44,228 bases of DNA from Gammaproteobacteria bacterium (GTDB taxonomy: Bacteria; Pseudomonadota; Gammaproteobacteria; Steroidobacterales; Woeseiaceae), in NCBI GenBank assembly GCA_018677555.1, contig JAHHOT010000068.1:1-44228 (forward strand), in the 5' to 3' direction. The position numbers were made by a program, and so were the translations under genes. Under the pieces are notes generated by a model that had not been told where the DNA came from, made no database searches, and saw only the letters and a program-made list of their open reading frames with translations. The first letter of the stretch is position 1; each line of letters begins with the position of its first letter. Below are positions 33,800-44,228 of this stretch, one piece after another.

Positions 33800-35671
33800 T
33801 CAGTTCTTGAAGTCTTCGATGGCGCAGCGGACCTCGCCGGGGACGACACGATAGCAGACGTTGAGCTTGAACCCCGTTGCTGCGTCCGACGGGTTGTCGA
33901 TGGTAATTGCCGCGGTGAATCGTTCACCGGTCTCCAGCGGGCGGCTGGGGTCGATTTCGCCAGCCAGATACTCCGCGGGTTCCAGTACCCGGCTGCCTAT
34001 GATCTCTTCCCAGCGATCCGTGAGTGAGACGTGTATGAGCGGGTACGGTAACGACTGTTCGGACTGGTTGACGATACGCGACAGGATCGTGAGCCGCTGT
34101 CCGTTTTCGTCGGTGCTGCCGTTGGTTGCCTCGAATTGCCAGCCCTTGATGTCCCAATCCGGCGAAATCGGGCGGCCGAATGCGCGATACACCGGTCCGA
34201 TCGTCTGGTTGAACATGCCGAATGTCGCGAGAGATTCGCGTGACGTGTGCATAAACTGCGCAAGCAGCGCCAAACCCAGGAAGCCCACCGCAAGGTAAAT
34301 CCGCGCGCCCGGCCGATCCGTGCGGCGGCGGCCACCGGCACCCTTGCTGCGATTGAATACATAGGTATCGATCAGGCTCTCTTCGGCCTGGTCGTCGCCT
34401 GCCGCATGATCGCGGCCCTCGACCTCACCGGCATCAAGTGCGTCGCCGACAATGTCGCCTTGCATGACGATCGTTTCGACATTCAGGTCTTTTTCGTCGA
34501 CGTCGAATTTGTCCCCTGCGATGGTCTTGACCAGCAGCCTGTCGTGGGTTGACGCCAGGAGAAGCTGCTGGTCGATCTCCTTGTTAATGGACTGCTCGGA
34601 TTCGGATTGGGGTTGAATCAGGTAGTCGTCGTCCGTTGTTGGCACGTCTTCTTGTGCGTGCGCGTCGATGACTTCCGGGCGCGGAGTGTCCTCGACGATT
34701 TTGGCGATGGCCAGTTCGGCCGCGGCAGGCTGGTGTTTTTCATCGCCATCTTCGTCCGCGGGCTCCTCTCCCGCGTCATCGCCATTCGCTTCGAATTCCC
34801 CGCGTGCCAACGCATCCCGTGCCGCCGCAATTTGCTCTTCAAATACCGCCGTTGAATCGAAATGGGCAACCGGCTCCGGCGCTTCTGCGTCCGTTGCCGG
34901 CTCCTTGTCGTCTGCGGCCCGAGCCGCTGCAGCAGCGACTGATTCGTCGCCCGCCACGCCATCGTCCGCCGGCGCATCGTCTGTTTCGTGTGAAGCTGTG
35001 ATCACTTCTGGCAGGGATTCCGCATCGTCCGGCCGGACTTCGAGGGCGGCGGCGCCCACTTCGTCGAGAATATCGGTCCACTCGTCCGGTTCGATAAGGG
35101 AGAAGTCACCCTGCTTGTCCAGAAATTCCGGTGAAACCGGGTCGACGCGGTCGCCTTCGCGACGACGTGGCTTGTCGACCGGTGGCGTATACGGCGTGTG
35201 TTCGGCATCATCGAAATCGTCCGGCAGCGGCGTGTTGTCGTCGTATCGTAGTTCGGCGGCGGCGCCGGCCGCGCCAACGAGACTCAGGTTGTGCTGTGTG
35301 TCTTCGGGGTCGACGACGTTTACCTGTTCGGTGACGCGCGGCACTTTCTCCGCATCGATAGATCCGTCCGTCTCCACCTGCCACTCGTCGCCGCCGGCAT
35401 CGCCGTGTTCGTCAGACGGGGCCGCCAGTTCCTCGAGGGTCTGCAACAAACGCTGGCTCTGGGCAGCGAAATCCTCATCACTTGTTTCCGCCGGTGTGTC
35501 GGCTGCCAGTTCGGGCCCTGTGTTGAGATTTCCGGGCATCTCTTCGGTCAGGTAATCAAGCGCACTGAACGCATGTCCGCAGCCGCCACAGCGCACACGG
35601 CCTTTCGCCTGCTGCAGGACGGTGGCGGTAACGCGAAAAGCAATCTGGCAATCGGGGCATTGCGTATACAT
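33800..35671 (-). CDS. Zinc-ribbon/DUF3426 membrane protein with long acidic linker
   Basis: The 623-residue protein begins with an MJ0042-type zinc ribbon (CPDCQIAFRV, then RCGGCGHAF; Cys5, 8, 28, 31). Next comes a very long acidic low-complexity region (about residues 45-440, rich in Asp, Glu, Ala and Pro). One membrane span (YLAVGFLGLALLAQFM, near 453-468) and a C-terminal DUF3426 domain (about 480-620) complete it. The layout suggests a cytoplasmic zinc ribbon and linker and a periplasmic DUF3426 domain. Function is unknown. The gene lies between prmA (9 nt) and dusB (17 nt), its usual position in gammaproteobacteria. The linker is longer than usual for the family. Confidence 0.87.
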   Translation of the reverse strand: MYTQCPDCQIAFRVTATVLQQAKGRVRCGGCGHAFSALDYLTEEMPGNLNTGPELAADTPAETSDEDFAAQSQRLLQTLEELAAPSDEHGDAGGDEWQVETDGSIDAEKVPRVTEQVNVVDPEDTQHNLSLVGAAGAAAELRYDDNTPLPDDFDDAEHTPYTPPVDKPRRREGDRVDPVSPEFLDKQGDFSLIEPDEWTDILDEVGAAALEVRPDDAESLPEVITASHETDDAPADDGVAGDESVAAAAARAADDKEPATDAEAPEPVAHFDSTAVFEEQIAAARDALARGEFEANGDDAGEEPADEDGDEKHQPAAAELAIAKIVEDTPRPEVIDAHAQEDVPTTDDDYLIQPQSESEQSINKEIDQQLLLASTHDRLLVKTIAGDKFDVDEKDLNVETIVMQGDIVGDALDAGEVEGRDHAAGDDQAEESLIDTYVFNRSKGAGGRRRTDRPGARIYLAVGFLGLALLAQFMHTSRESLATFGMFNQTIGPVYRAFGRPISPDWDIKGWQFEATNGSTDENGQRLTILSRIVNQSEQSLPYPLIHVSLTDRWEEIIGSRVLEPAEYLAGEIDPSRPLETGERFTAAITIDNPSDAATGFKLNVCYRVVPGEVRCAIEDFKN

Positions 35672-35680
35672 CGGCCCGGC

Positions 35681-36559
35681 TCAGCTCCTGGTGCCTGTCA
35701 GACACGCCCAGCCGTCCCTGGTGGTGACCGGCCCGAACGCGATCCATGGGCCATAGGCATCGGCAACCGCGTCGATTTGCTCCTCGAGGATTCCGGAAAG
35801 AGCAATCTGACCGCCGTGTGCAAGCTGCTGGCTGATCTCAGCTGCGTGTTCTATCAGCGTGCCGGCGAGAATGTTGGCCAGGACGACATCGTACCTGGCG
35901 TCGAGTTTCGCAGCATCCTGTATGACCGAAAAACTTTCCACGACGCCGTTCACAACTGCGTTTTGCCGCGACGCCACCAGCGCCTGCCGGTCGATGTCCA
36001 GGCCTGTAGCGTGGCTGGCACCAGACAACAGCGCTGCAATGGCGAGGACGCCGGAGCCACAGCCGTAATCGAGTACGGAGCGGTTTTCCACGCTGATCCC
36101 GTCCAGCCATTCCAGGCATAATGCCGTCGTCGCGTGCGTGCCGGTGCCAAAGGCCAGTCCCGGATCCAGCATGATGACCGTGGCCTGTGGATCGTCGATC
36201 TCGAATCCCGATGGACAGATCCACAGGTGCTCGCCAAAACGCATGGGTCGAAAGTCCTTGAGCCATTCGCGCTCCCAGGCGCGGTCCTCGAGGACCTCGA
36301 TGCGATGGGCGGGCAGCGCTGCCAGCGACAGGTCCTGCAGCAGATCGTTGCGTAATGCCGTCAAATCCGCGTCAGCCTGAAACAATCCGGTGATGCGGGT
36401 AGCGCGCCATAACGGCGTTTCGCCGGGTGCTGGCTCGAAGACCGGGTCATCACCGGCATCGCTGAAGGTAATTGCGTTGGCGCCGTTGCGTGCAAACACG
36501 TCTTCTACACGTTCGGGTGCCAGCGATTCGAGATCCATAACGAATTGACGCCATCCCAT
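35681..36559 (-). CDS. prmA: Ribosomal protein L11 methyltransferase
   Basis: This 292-residue protein has the N-terminal substrate-recognition domain of PrmA and the SAM-binding core LDYGCGSGVLAIAA, preceded by LDPGLAFGTGTHATTALCL and followed by VVLANILAGTLIE, the NxxA-type motif. PrmA trimethylates ribosomal protein L11 on lysines and its N-terminus. ATG 36559 is used; a second in-frame ATG lies seven codons later. It is 53 nt downstream of accC, as in many relatives. Confidence 0.95.
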   Translation of the reverse strand: MGWRQFVMDLESLAPERVEDVFARNGANAITFSDAGDDPVFEPAPGETPLWRATRITGLFQADADLTALRNDLLQDLSLAALPAHRIEVLEDRAWEREWLKDFRPMRFGEHLWICPSGFEIDDPQATVIMLDPGLAFGTGTHATTALCLEWLDGISVENRSVLDYGCGSGVLAIAALLSGASHATGLDIDRQALVASRQNAVVNGVVESFSVIQDAAKLDARYDVVLANILAGTLIEHAAEISQQLAHGGQIALSGILEEQIDAVADAYGPWIAFGPVTTRDGWACLTGTRS

Positions 36560-36612
36560 CGTCGCTATACCGCTACCGCATGCGCCACCATGAGAGATCC
36601 GCGTGGCTCAAC

Positions 36613-37953
36613 CTACAGGCCGAGTCGCTTCTCGAGGTAATGAATGTCCGTTCCGCCGGCCTGGAACGCGGCGTGCTGGAAAATTTCCTGGTGCAGCGGC
36701 ACATTCGTCTTTATACCTTCGATGACTATTTCCGACAGGGCGTTTCTCATTCTTGCAATAGCCGTCGGACGATCATTTCCATGCGTGATGACCTTGCCGA
36801 TCATCGAATCGTAGAATGGCGGAACCTTGTAACCGCTGTATATATGGCTTTCCATGCGCACGCCGGGGCCGCCGGGCGCATGCCAGAGCTGCACCAGACC
36901 TGGCGATGGCATGAACGTCTTCGGGTCTTCCGCATTGATCCGGCACTCGATGGCGTGCCCGCGTATCTCGATATCGTCCTGGGTGACGCTCAGCGGCTCC
37001 CCACTCGCAATGCGCAATTGTTCCCTGACGATATCGACGCTGGTGATCATTTCGGTCACCGGGTGTTCGACCTGGAGGCGCGTGTTCATTTCGATGAAGT
37101 AAAACTCGCCATCCTGGTACAGAAACTCAAAAGTGCCGGCACTCCTGTAGCCGATGTCGATACAGGCCTGAACACAGCGCTTGCCGATGGTCTGGCGCTG
37201 GTCCTCTGTGATTCCCGGCGCCGGTGCCTCTTCGATGACCTTCTGGTGGCGACGTTGCATCGAGCAGTCACGTTCGCCGAGATGAATGGCATTTCCGTGG
37301 TTGTCGGCAAGCACCTGGATCTCGATATGTCGTGGCCGGTCCAGGAATTTCTCCATGTAAACCGTGGCGTCGCCGAAACCCGCGCGCGCTTCCGCCTGGG
37401 TTACGGTGATTGCCGACGTCAACGATGCTTCCGAATGCACCACGCGCATGCCGCGCCCGCCACCGCCGGCTGCGGCTTTGATGATGATCGGGTATCCGAT
37501 CTGACGAGCGATTCGCAGGTTCTCGTCGGAACTTTCGCCCAGCGGACCGTCGGAGCCCGGCACCGTTGGTACGCCGGCCGATTTCATGGCGCGAATGGCC
37601 GAGACCTTGTCGCCCATCAGCCGGATGCAATCGGGCGGCGGGCCAATGAATACGAAACCGCTGGACTCGACGCGCTCTGCGAAATCGGCGTTTTCGGACA
37701 GGAAGCCATAGCCCGGATGGATCGCGACCGCATCGGTTACCTCTGCGGCGCTGATGATCGCGGGCATGTTCAGGTAACTTTCGGCCGACGCCGGTGGGCC
37801 GATACACACGGTTTCGTCCGCGAGCAGTACGTGCTTCAGGTTGTTGTCAGCGGATGAATGCACGGCAACGGTCTTGATGCCCATTTCCCGGCAGGCGCGC
37901 AGGATGCGCAATGCAATCTCTCCGCGGTTGGCAATGACGACTTTGTCGAGCAT
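36613..37953 (-). CDS. accC: Acetyl-CoA carboxylase, biotin carboxylase subunit
   Basis: This 446-residue ATP-grasp enzyme opens with [16 protein letters not shown]. It shows [16 protein letters not shown], the glycine-rich ATP loop [24 protein letters not shown] and [14 protein letters not shown], all as in AccC. It carboxylates the biotin on AccB using bicarbonate and ATP. ATG 37953 is 13 nt after the accB stop; the frame is open 14 codons further into accB but that extension lacks similarity to AccC. Length compares with 449 in E. coli. Confidence 0.97.
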   Translation of the reverse strand: MLDKVVIANRGEIALRILRACREMGIKTVAVHSSADNNLKHVLLADETVCIGPPASAESYLNMPAIISAAEVTDAVAIHPGYGFLSENADFAERVESSGFVFIGPPPDCIRLMGDKVSAIRAMKSAGVPTVPGSDGPLGESSDENLRIARQIGYPIIIKAAAGGGGRGMRVVHSEASLTSAITVTQAEARAGFGDATVYMEKFLDRPRHIEIQVLADNHGNAIHLGERDCSMQRRHQKVIEEAPAPGITEDQRQTIGKRCVQACIDIGYRSAGTFEFLYQDGEFYFIEMNTRLQVEHPVTEMITSVDIVREQLRIASGEPLSVTQDDIEIRGHAIECRINAEDPKTFMPSPGLVQLWHAPGGPGVRMESHIYSGYKVPPFYDSMIGKVITHGNDRPTAIARMRNALSEIVIEGIKTNVPLHQEIFQHAAFQAGGTDIHYLEKRLGL

Positions 37954-37966
37954 GATGCGCGCCCGA

Positions 37967-38470
37967 TCAGCCGGCGTCGCGCTGGTCGATGACAAACAGA
38001 ATCTGGCCGTATTCGACGGGTTCGCCGTTCTGCACGCGAATCGATTTCACCACGCCCGAGAATTCCGACTCGATCTGGTTCATCATCTTCATCGCCTCGA
38101 TAATGCACAATGTGTCGCCTTCGTTCACTCGATCGCCGACCTCAACGAACTGCGGCGAACCGGGCGATGGTGCCGAGTAGAACGTGCCCACCATTGGCGC
38201 CGTGACAGCCGAGCCCTCTTCTTCGAGGTCCAGGTTCGCGCCCGGCGGCTCCGGTGCGGACGGCGCAGTGGGGGCGGGTGCAGCAGCGGCCGGCGCAGCC
38301 GCCGCTAACGCAGGCGCGGGCATGACTGGCGCCGCCATGGGCGCAATCGTCGGAGCGCCATGCGAATGCCGGCTGATGCGCACGGATTCCTCGCCTTCCG
38401 TGATCTCGATTTCCGCGATGCCGGATTCATCCAGCAGCTCGATCAGTTTCTTGACCTTGCGTATGTCCAT
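37967..38470 (-). CDS. accB: Biotin carboxyl carrier protein of acetyl-CoA carboxylase
   Basis: The 167-residue protein has the short N-terminal AccB helix pair ([16 protein letters not shown]), an Ala/Pro-rich flexible linker (about residues 39-78) and the C-terminal biotinyl domain with EAMKMM, giving Lys128 as the biotin site. It carries carboxybiotin between AccC and the AccAD transferase. It starts 2 nt after the aroQ stop, which together with accC forms the common aroQ-accB-accC order. Confidence 0.97.
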   Translation of the reverse strand: MDIRKVKKLIELLDESGIAEIEITEGEESVRISRHSHGAPTIAPMAAPVMPAPALAAAAPAAAAPAPTAPSAPEPPGANLDLEEEGSAVTAPMVGTFYSAPSPGSPQFVEVGDRVNEGDTLCIIEAMKMMNQIESEFSGVVKSIRVQNGEPVEYGQILFVIDQRDAG

Positions 38471-38472
38471 TC

Positions 38473-38922
38473 TTATTCCTCTGCATTCTCGAGTTGCTGA
38501 ACGGCAGCTTTGAGCCCCAGCTCGTAACCGATTGCGCCGACGCCGAAAATGCAGCCGGCGGCAATGTCACTGAAGTAACTTTTGTGGCGAAATTTTTCCC
38601 GTGCGAACACATTGCTCAGGTGAATTTCGATGAACGGAATGCCAACAGCCAGCAGTGCGTCGCGCATCGCAATGCTGCTGTGCGTAAACGCACCGGGGTT
38701 GAGCAGTATGAAATCGACGCCTTCGGATGCCGCGGCGTGGATGCAGTCGACCAGTTCATGTTCGGCGTTGCTTTGAAAGCAGCTCAGCGAATGCCCGAGT
38801 GACTGTGCCCGGGCGGTGAGTGCCGACTCCAGCGCGGCAAGGCTGGTATGGCCGTAGACACCGGGTTCGCGCGTGCCAAGCAGGTTGAGATTCGGACCGT
38901 TGATGAGCAGAAAACCCGCCAT
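38473..38922 (-). CDS. aroQ: Type II 3-dehydroquinate dehydratase
   Basis: This 149-residue protein is type II dehydroquinase: [18 protein letters not shown] (catalytic Arg and Tyr), [16 protein letters not shown] and [11 protein letters not shown]. It dehydrates 3-dehydroquinate in the shikimate pathway. ATG 38922 is used; a GTG two codons earlier is also in frame. The 135-nt gap upstream separates it from the tlpA-like gene and could hold a promoter, but I see no clear hexamers. Confidence 0.95.
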   Translation of the reverse strand: MAGFLLINGPNLNLLGTREPGVYGHTSLAALESALTARAQSLGHSLSCFQSNAEHELVDCIHAAASEGVDFILLNPGAFTHSSIAMRDALLAVGIPFIEIHLSNVFAREKFRHKSYFSDIAAGCIFGVGAIGYELGLKAAVQQLENAEE

Positions 38923-39057
38923 TTTCACTCTTGCGTGCCGTTTTCCCGGAGATGGCCGCAATTCTATACTTTTTCGCAGCAAATGGCGCAGTTTTCTCCT
39001 GCGATGCGGTACCCGGCGAATTTCCGGCCGCAGCCGACAGCGTCGGTGGGGCCGGCG

Positions 39058-39663
39058 TTACAGATCCTCAAGGGCGTCGCGGGCAGCTGTGATGGAGAGA
39101 CCGTCGTCATCCAGGCGCTGCAGCACTTCGACGATCAACTCGACGTGTTCCTCGACGATCTCGCCGATATGGGTTTTCAGCAGCTGGCCGTCGCGGGTAA
39201 TGACCAGCGTAAACGGCAGGCCGATGAACTCGACGCCGGTCGACTCGGCCGCTGCCATTGCGTCTTCCTGCCCGACCAGAATGGGATAGTTGAACTCGGC
39301 TTCCTTGGCGTAATCGGTGACGTCTTCAATAAAATCGACGGCGATTCCAATAACCTGCACACCGTTGTCATCCTGCTCGCCCTGCAATTTCTTGAGCAGG
39401 GGAATTTCGCGACGGCAGGGCGCGCACCAGGTGGCCCAGAAATTGACGAGGCGGGGTTGGCCGTTCCAGTCGGACAGGTGGCGCACATTACCGTCCATGT
39501 CGTTCAGCGAGAAGTCGACGACCCTCGCGGTATTGTCGACTTCCGCCGGCTCCGTCGCGGTCGGCTCGTCGACTGTGTCGTCCGCAAGCTGGTACTGGTA
39601 GGTGAGGTATCCCGCTAGCGCCGCGATGACGATGACCACCGCAACCACCATCTTGTTATTCAT
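39058..39663 (-). CDS. TlpA/ResA-type thiol-disulfide oxidoreductase
   Basis: The 201-residue protein has an N-terminal membrane anchor (VVAVVIVIAALAGYL) and a periplasmic thioredoxin-like domain with WATWCAPC (Cys80, Cys83) and cis-proline block GLPFTLVI (Pro150). This is the TlpA/ResA/CcmG pattern of periplasmic reductases. It starts 2 nt after the dsbD stop, so its electrons most likely come from DsbD. The partner proteins are unknown. Confidence 0.9.
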   Translation of the reverse strand: MNNKMVVAVVIVIAALAGYLTYQYQLADDTVDEPTATEPAEVDNTARVVDFSLNDMDGNVRHLSDWNGQPRLVNFWATWCAPCRREIPLLKKLQGEQDDNGVQVIGIAVDFIEDVTDYAKEAEFNYPILVGQEDAMAAAESTGVEFIGLPFTLVITRDGQLLKTHIGEIVEEHVELIVEVLQRLDDDGLSITAARDALEDL

Positions 39664-39665
39664 TC

Positions 39666-41921
39666 TTACTTCCCGACGGTCTGTGCCGTAATTGTCGCGC
39701 TATTGCTGCCGAACGCCAGTTCGATGCGTTCGATGAATTTGGCGGCCTTCATGTAACCGACGACCTCGTAGCCGGTGCGCTGAATGCCGTTCTTGTCGAA
39801 AAAAATAATCGTCGGTGGACCGAACACGCCAAAGCGTGCCAGCAGTGCCTGGTCTTCCTCATCGTTTGCCGTAACGTCCGCTTGCAGCAATACCGTGTTC
39901 GCGAGCGCGGCCCTGACGCCGGCATCCGGAAACGTGAATTTTTCCATCTCGATGCAACTGACGCACCAGTCAGCGTAAAAGTCGAGCATCGCGGTCTTGC
40001 CCTGTGCCGCAGCAAGCTCAAGTGCCGCATCGAGTTCGTCGACGGTCTTGATGCGCTGGAACTCCAGGCCTTCGTGAGCAATGTCACTGCCCTGGCCGCC
40101 GCCCACGGTGAATCCTTCGAGAGGTCGCAGCAGGCTGTGACCGCCCGACAACGCGCCGAACAGCAGAATCGCTCCGTATATCACGGCCATGACGCCAACG
40201 CCTTTGCCCAGCTTCCGCGAGCTGGCGGCATCCGGCGTCAGGGTGGTAAGGCCGCCGAGGAAAACGCCGCCCATGAAAATGAGCGCACCCCACATTGCCA
40301 GGATGACGCCGTCCGGCAACATACGCGACAACATCCAGATCGCGAGGCCCAGCATCATGAAGCCGAAAGCGTTTTTGACCGCAACCATCCACGGCCCGGC
40401 CCTGGGCAGGAATTTGCCCTGGGCGGCGCCAACCAGCAACAGCGGCGCGCCCATTCCGAGGCTCATGGCAAACAGCGCGATGCCGCCACGCAGCATGTCG
40501 CCGGTTTGTGCCATGACGGTCAGCGATGCGATCAATGCCGGCGCGACACAGGCCGTCACGATAAGCGATGACAGAGCGCCCATGACGAACGCGCCGACCA
40601 TCGTGCCGCTCTTCTGATTGCCGCTTACACTCGACAGGCGGCTCTGCACCGCCGACGGCATCTGCAGGTCGTACATGCCGAACATGCCTAAAGCGAGGAA
40701 CACGAAAAGCCCGGAGAACAGCGTCAGCACCCACGGTTGGTTGAACGTTGCCTGCAGTTGCAGCCCGGCCGCTGCGGCGGCAACGCCGGCGGCGGTGTAG
40801 ATCAGGGCCATGCCCATGACGTAACTCACGGCCAGCATGAAGCCGCGGGTCGGGCTGACGTTGTCGCCTTCGCCGGCAATGATGCCGGAAAGAATGGGCA
40901 CCATTGGCAGTACGCAGGGCGTGAACGCCAGCAGGAGACCGGCGCCAAAAAACGTGGCGACAACGATGACAAGGCTGGAACCAGTGATGATTTTCGCGAG
41001 CTTCGACTGCTCCGAGACCGGCGTTGCCGGTGCGGCCGAGGCAGCCGCGAGGGCGGAAACGGCGGTGGCGGTGGGCAAAGAAACGTCGAAGCTTCGGGTT
41101 ACCGGCGGATAGCAGATACCGCCGTCGGCGCAACCCTGGTAGGCGACCTCCAGCGTGAATTCCATGGCTTCCGGCGTGGCCCGTCGCAGAACCATCTTGC
41201 CGAACACGTCGTTGTGGTAGACCTCCATCTCGCCGAAGTACTCGTCGACCTTCATCTCACCGGCGGGCAACTCGATACTGGCAACCTGGGCGCGATCCGA
41301 AATGGCCCTCGCGGTGATCTTGTCCTTGTACAGGTAGTAGCCGGGCGCGACCTGAACCGCCAGTTCGACGGTGTTGCCGTCCAGCGGCGTGACCACCGGA
41401 CGAAACGCCTCGTCGACCGGCAGGAAGTCGCCGAGACCACCGGGCGTGGCGCCCAGCTCGAATTTGGGGCCCTGGTCCGACGCGGCAACGAGGTCGACGC
41501 TCGCGTTCCATTCCTGCGGCGGGTAGCAGATGCCGAGATCCGCGCAGCCCTGCGACCTGATGACCAGCATTGTGGACGCCGGCCGTTCGCCAACGACCGT
41601 GTACGGAATAGTGACGTAAAAGCGCTGCCGATAGACCTGCTGCACGCCGAAGAACTCGTCTTCGTGGTGCCGGCCCTGCGGCAGCGTGTAGTCGCCCAGC
41701 AGGACATTGCTCGCGCCGCTTTCGAAAGAGAGTTTCTTCTTGTACAGGTAATAACCGTCCGCAATCGCCCAGTCGATTTCGAACGCGGAGCCGGTATCGG
41801 CCACGGCGTAAGCAAAGGCGTCCTCCGGGCGCAGGATCTCTTCGTCGGCCAGCGCGGCGACGGTCCCTGCCAGGAGCATCGCCAGCAGCACAAGTCGTTG
41901 AATGACAGTCGTTTTCGGCAT
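39666..41921 (-). CDS. dsbD: Thiol:disulfide interchange protein DsbD with duplicated N-terminal domain
   Basis: This 751-residue protein has a signal peptide (cleavage near ALADEE), two consecutive DsbD-alpha domains, a membrane domain of about eight spans and a C-terminal thioredoxin domain. Redox cysteine pairs are visible in each: CADLGIC (126/132), CADGGIC (264/270), TPCVLP and TACVAP (336/458), and DWCVSC (653/656). DsbD moves electrons from cytoplasmic thioredoxin to periplasmic thiol proteins. E. coli DsbD has one alpha domain (565 residues); here there are two. ATG 41921 is chosen because the signal peptide begins there. The tlpA-like gene follows at 2 nt. Confidence 0.94.
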   Translation of the reverse strand: MPKTTVIQRLVLLAMLLAGTVAALADEEILRPEDAFAYAVADTGSAFEIDWAIADGYYLYKKKLSFESGASNVLLGDYTLPQGRHHEDEFFGVQQVYRQRFYVTIPYTVVGERPASTMLVIRSQGCADLGICYPPQEWNASVDLVAASDQGPKFELGATPGGLGDFLPVDEAFRPVVTPLDGNTVELAVQVAPGYYLYKDKITARAISDRAQVASIELPAGEMKVDEYFGEMEVYHNDVFGKMVLRRATPEAMEFTLEVAYQGCADGGICYPPVTRSFDVSLPTATAVSALAAASAAPATPVSEQSKLAKIITGSSLVIVVATFFGAGLLLAFTPCVLPMVPILSGIIAGEGDNVSPTRGFMLAVSYVMGMALIYTAAGVAAAAAGLQLQATFNQPWVLTLFSGLFVFLALGMFGMYDLQMPSAVQSRLSSVSGNQKSGTMVGAFVMGALSSLIVTACVAPALIASLTVMAQTGDMLRGGIALFAMSLGMGAPLLLVGAAQGKFLPRAGPWMVAVKNAFGFMMLGLAIWMLSRMLPDGVILAMWGALIFMGGVFLGGLTTLTPDAASSRKLGKGVGVMAVIYGAILLFGALSGGHSLLRPLEGFTVGGGQGSDIAHEGLEFQRIKTVDELDAALELAAAQGKTAMLDFYADWCVSCIEMEKFTFPDAGVRAALANTVLLQADVTANDEEDQALLARFGVFGPPTIIFFDKNGIQRTGYEVVGYMKAAKFIERIELAFGSNSATITAQTVGK

Positions 41922-42129
41922 TATTGCGGGTTTTCCGGTATGGCGTATGGCAACGCGGGCCTGTTCGTACATATTGGACCTTGTCCGGCACGGCTTTGTT
42001 ACCGTCCGGCCGATCATTGGCTCCGGCCGGCCTCGCAGGATACCGGCCGCCGGGCCGGCTGTCATCGAACCAGCCCGCATAAAACGGCGCCTGTGTGCAG
42101 GCTGCCCGGCCGGGTCGCCCGCGAAACAC
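41922..42129. other. Non-coding part of the dsbD/groES divergent region
   Basis: The gap between the dsbD and groES starts is 326 nt. The half near dsbD is GC-rich. An open frame continues upstream of the dsbD ATG, but it lacks signal-peptide character there. I see no RNA gene or repeat in this half; the regulatory elements lie in 42129-42220. Confidence 0.5.
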
Positions 42130-42157
42130 TTGAATTTTGCTCGCGCATCCCTATTAT
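42129..42157 (+). promoter_or_regulatory. groESL promoter, sigma-70-like with sigma-32-like features
   Basis: TTGAAT (42130-42135) and TATTAT (42152-42157) are spaced by 16 nt, a good housekeeping promoter. The same DNA reads CTTGAAT ... CCCTATTA (42129-42135 and 42149-42156), with 13 nt between, close to the heat-shock sigma-32 consensus CTTGAAA ... CCCCATNT. Either or both factors may use it. Confidence 0.6.
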
Positions 42158-42183
42158 TAGCACTCCCTGAGGTCGAGTGCTAA
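42157..42183 (+). promoter_or_regulatory. CIRCE operator (HrcA binding site)
   Basis: TTAGCACTC, nine bases, GAGTGCTAA: this is an exact match to the CIRCE consensus, at the expected transcription start of groESL. HrcA binds CIRCE and represses chaperonin genes when GroEL is not titrated by unfolded protein. hrcA is not in this window. Confidence 0.95.
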
Positions 42184-42196
42184 CAACGGCCCATTC

Positions 42197-42220
42197 TTTA
42201 AGCCAAAAACATGGTTTAAA
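42197..42220 (+). promoter_or_regulatory. AT-rich hairpin in the groES 5' leader
   Basis: TTTAAGCCA (42197-42205) pairs with TGGTTTAAA (42212-42220) over 9 bp with one G-U wobble and a 6-nt loop. It lies between CIRCE and the ribosome site GAGGAG. It could stabilise the mRNA or respond to temperature. Confidence 0.45.
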
Positions 42221-42247
42221 AACAATAGTTTAGAGGAGATCCAATCG

Positions 42248-44225
<1,978 letters not shown>

Positions 44226-44228
44226 GCC

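Noticed and set aside
36580..37857. A 425-codon open frame opposite accC
   Set aside because: Mirror of accC coding sequence; no independent start context or motif.
40737..42170. A 477-codon open frame on the plus strand opposite dsbD
   Set aside because: Antisense to conserved dsbD domains, no recognisable motif, low-complexity composition.

Overview
The window reads as chromosomal DNA of a G+C-rich gammaproteobacterium. The gene orders rhlB/trxA-rho, dusB-fis, accB-accC-prmA, purH-purD and groES-groL are gammaproteobacterial. A HrcA-type CIRCE operator at groES, a copAB copper operon with a CopL-like leading gene, and a DUF1800/DUF1501 pair point away from the enterics towards the Xanthomonadales/Chromatiales/Woeseia side. 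That placement is inference from gene content. I see no insertion sequence, prophage, CRISPR array, rRNA or tRNA, and coding density is very high.

Layout. (1) 2-4786: a secreted DUF1800/DUF1501 pair, then a DUF885 lipoprotein. (2) 4830-10056: a tightly overlapping run of two paralogous GTPases with hydrophobic segments, an alkyltransferase-like DNA-repair protein, a double-domain HCCA-isomerase/DsbA-like protein, a YqiA-type esterase and a small lipoprotein. (3) 10081-14043: MetY-type PLP enzyme, BASS-family transporter and D-aminoacylase-type amidohydrolase. (4) 14156-17553: plsB and trhO. (5) 17536-21548, minus strand: cysQ, a YdcH-like gene, then a copper operon (copL-like, copA, copB). 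(6) 21622-25597: YrfG-type nucleotidase, then rhlB divergent from trxA-rho. (7) 25730-28371: small accessory genes (PNPOx-like flavoprotein, NTF2-like lipoprotein, ABM-like protein, yeast-type cytosine deaminase, membrane protein, DUF1272). (8) 28410-41921, all minus strand: dsbD, tlpA-like, aroQ, accB, accC, prmA, a zinc-ribbon/DUF3426 protein, dusB, fis, purH, purD, moeA. (9) 42130-44225: the heat-shock promoter region and groES-groL.

How they work together: most of the window is housekeeping, covering membrane lipid and fatty-acid synthesis (plsB, accBC), purine and molybdopterin cofactor synthesis, RNA turnover and termination (rhlB, rho), tRNA and ribosomal modification (dusB, trhO, prmA), disulfide reduction (dsbD, tlpA, trxA) and chaperonin. 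The less characterised material is the GTPase run and the small genes at 25.7-28.4 kb.

I found no clear, complete, previously undescribed system. The best leads are the paralogous GTPase pair and its co-directional partners, the CopL-like Cys/His-rich gene, a 60-codon basic extension in front of Rho, a DsbD with two N-terminal periplasmic domains, a very long acidic linker in the DUF3426 protein, and RNA hairpins at the groES leader and at the start of an ABM-like gene.
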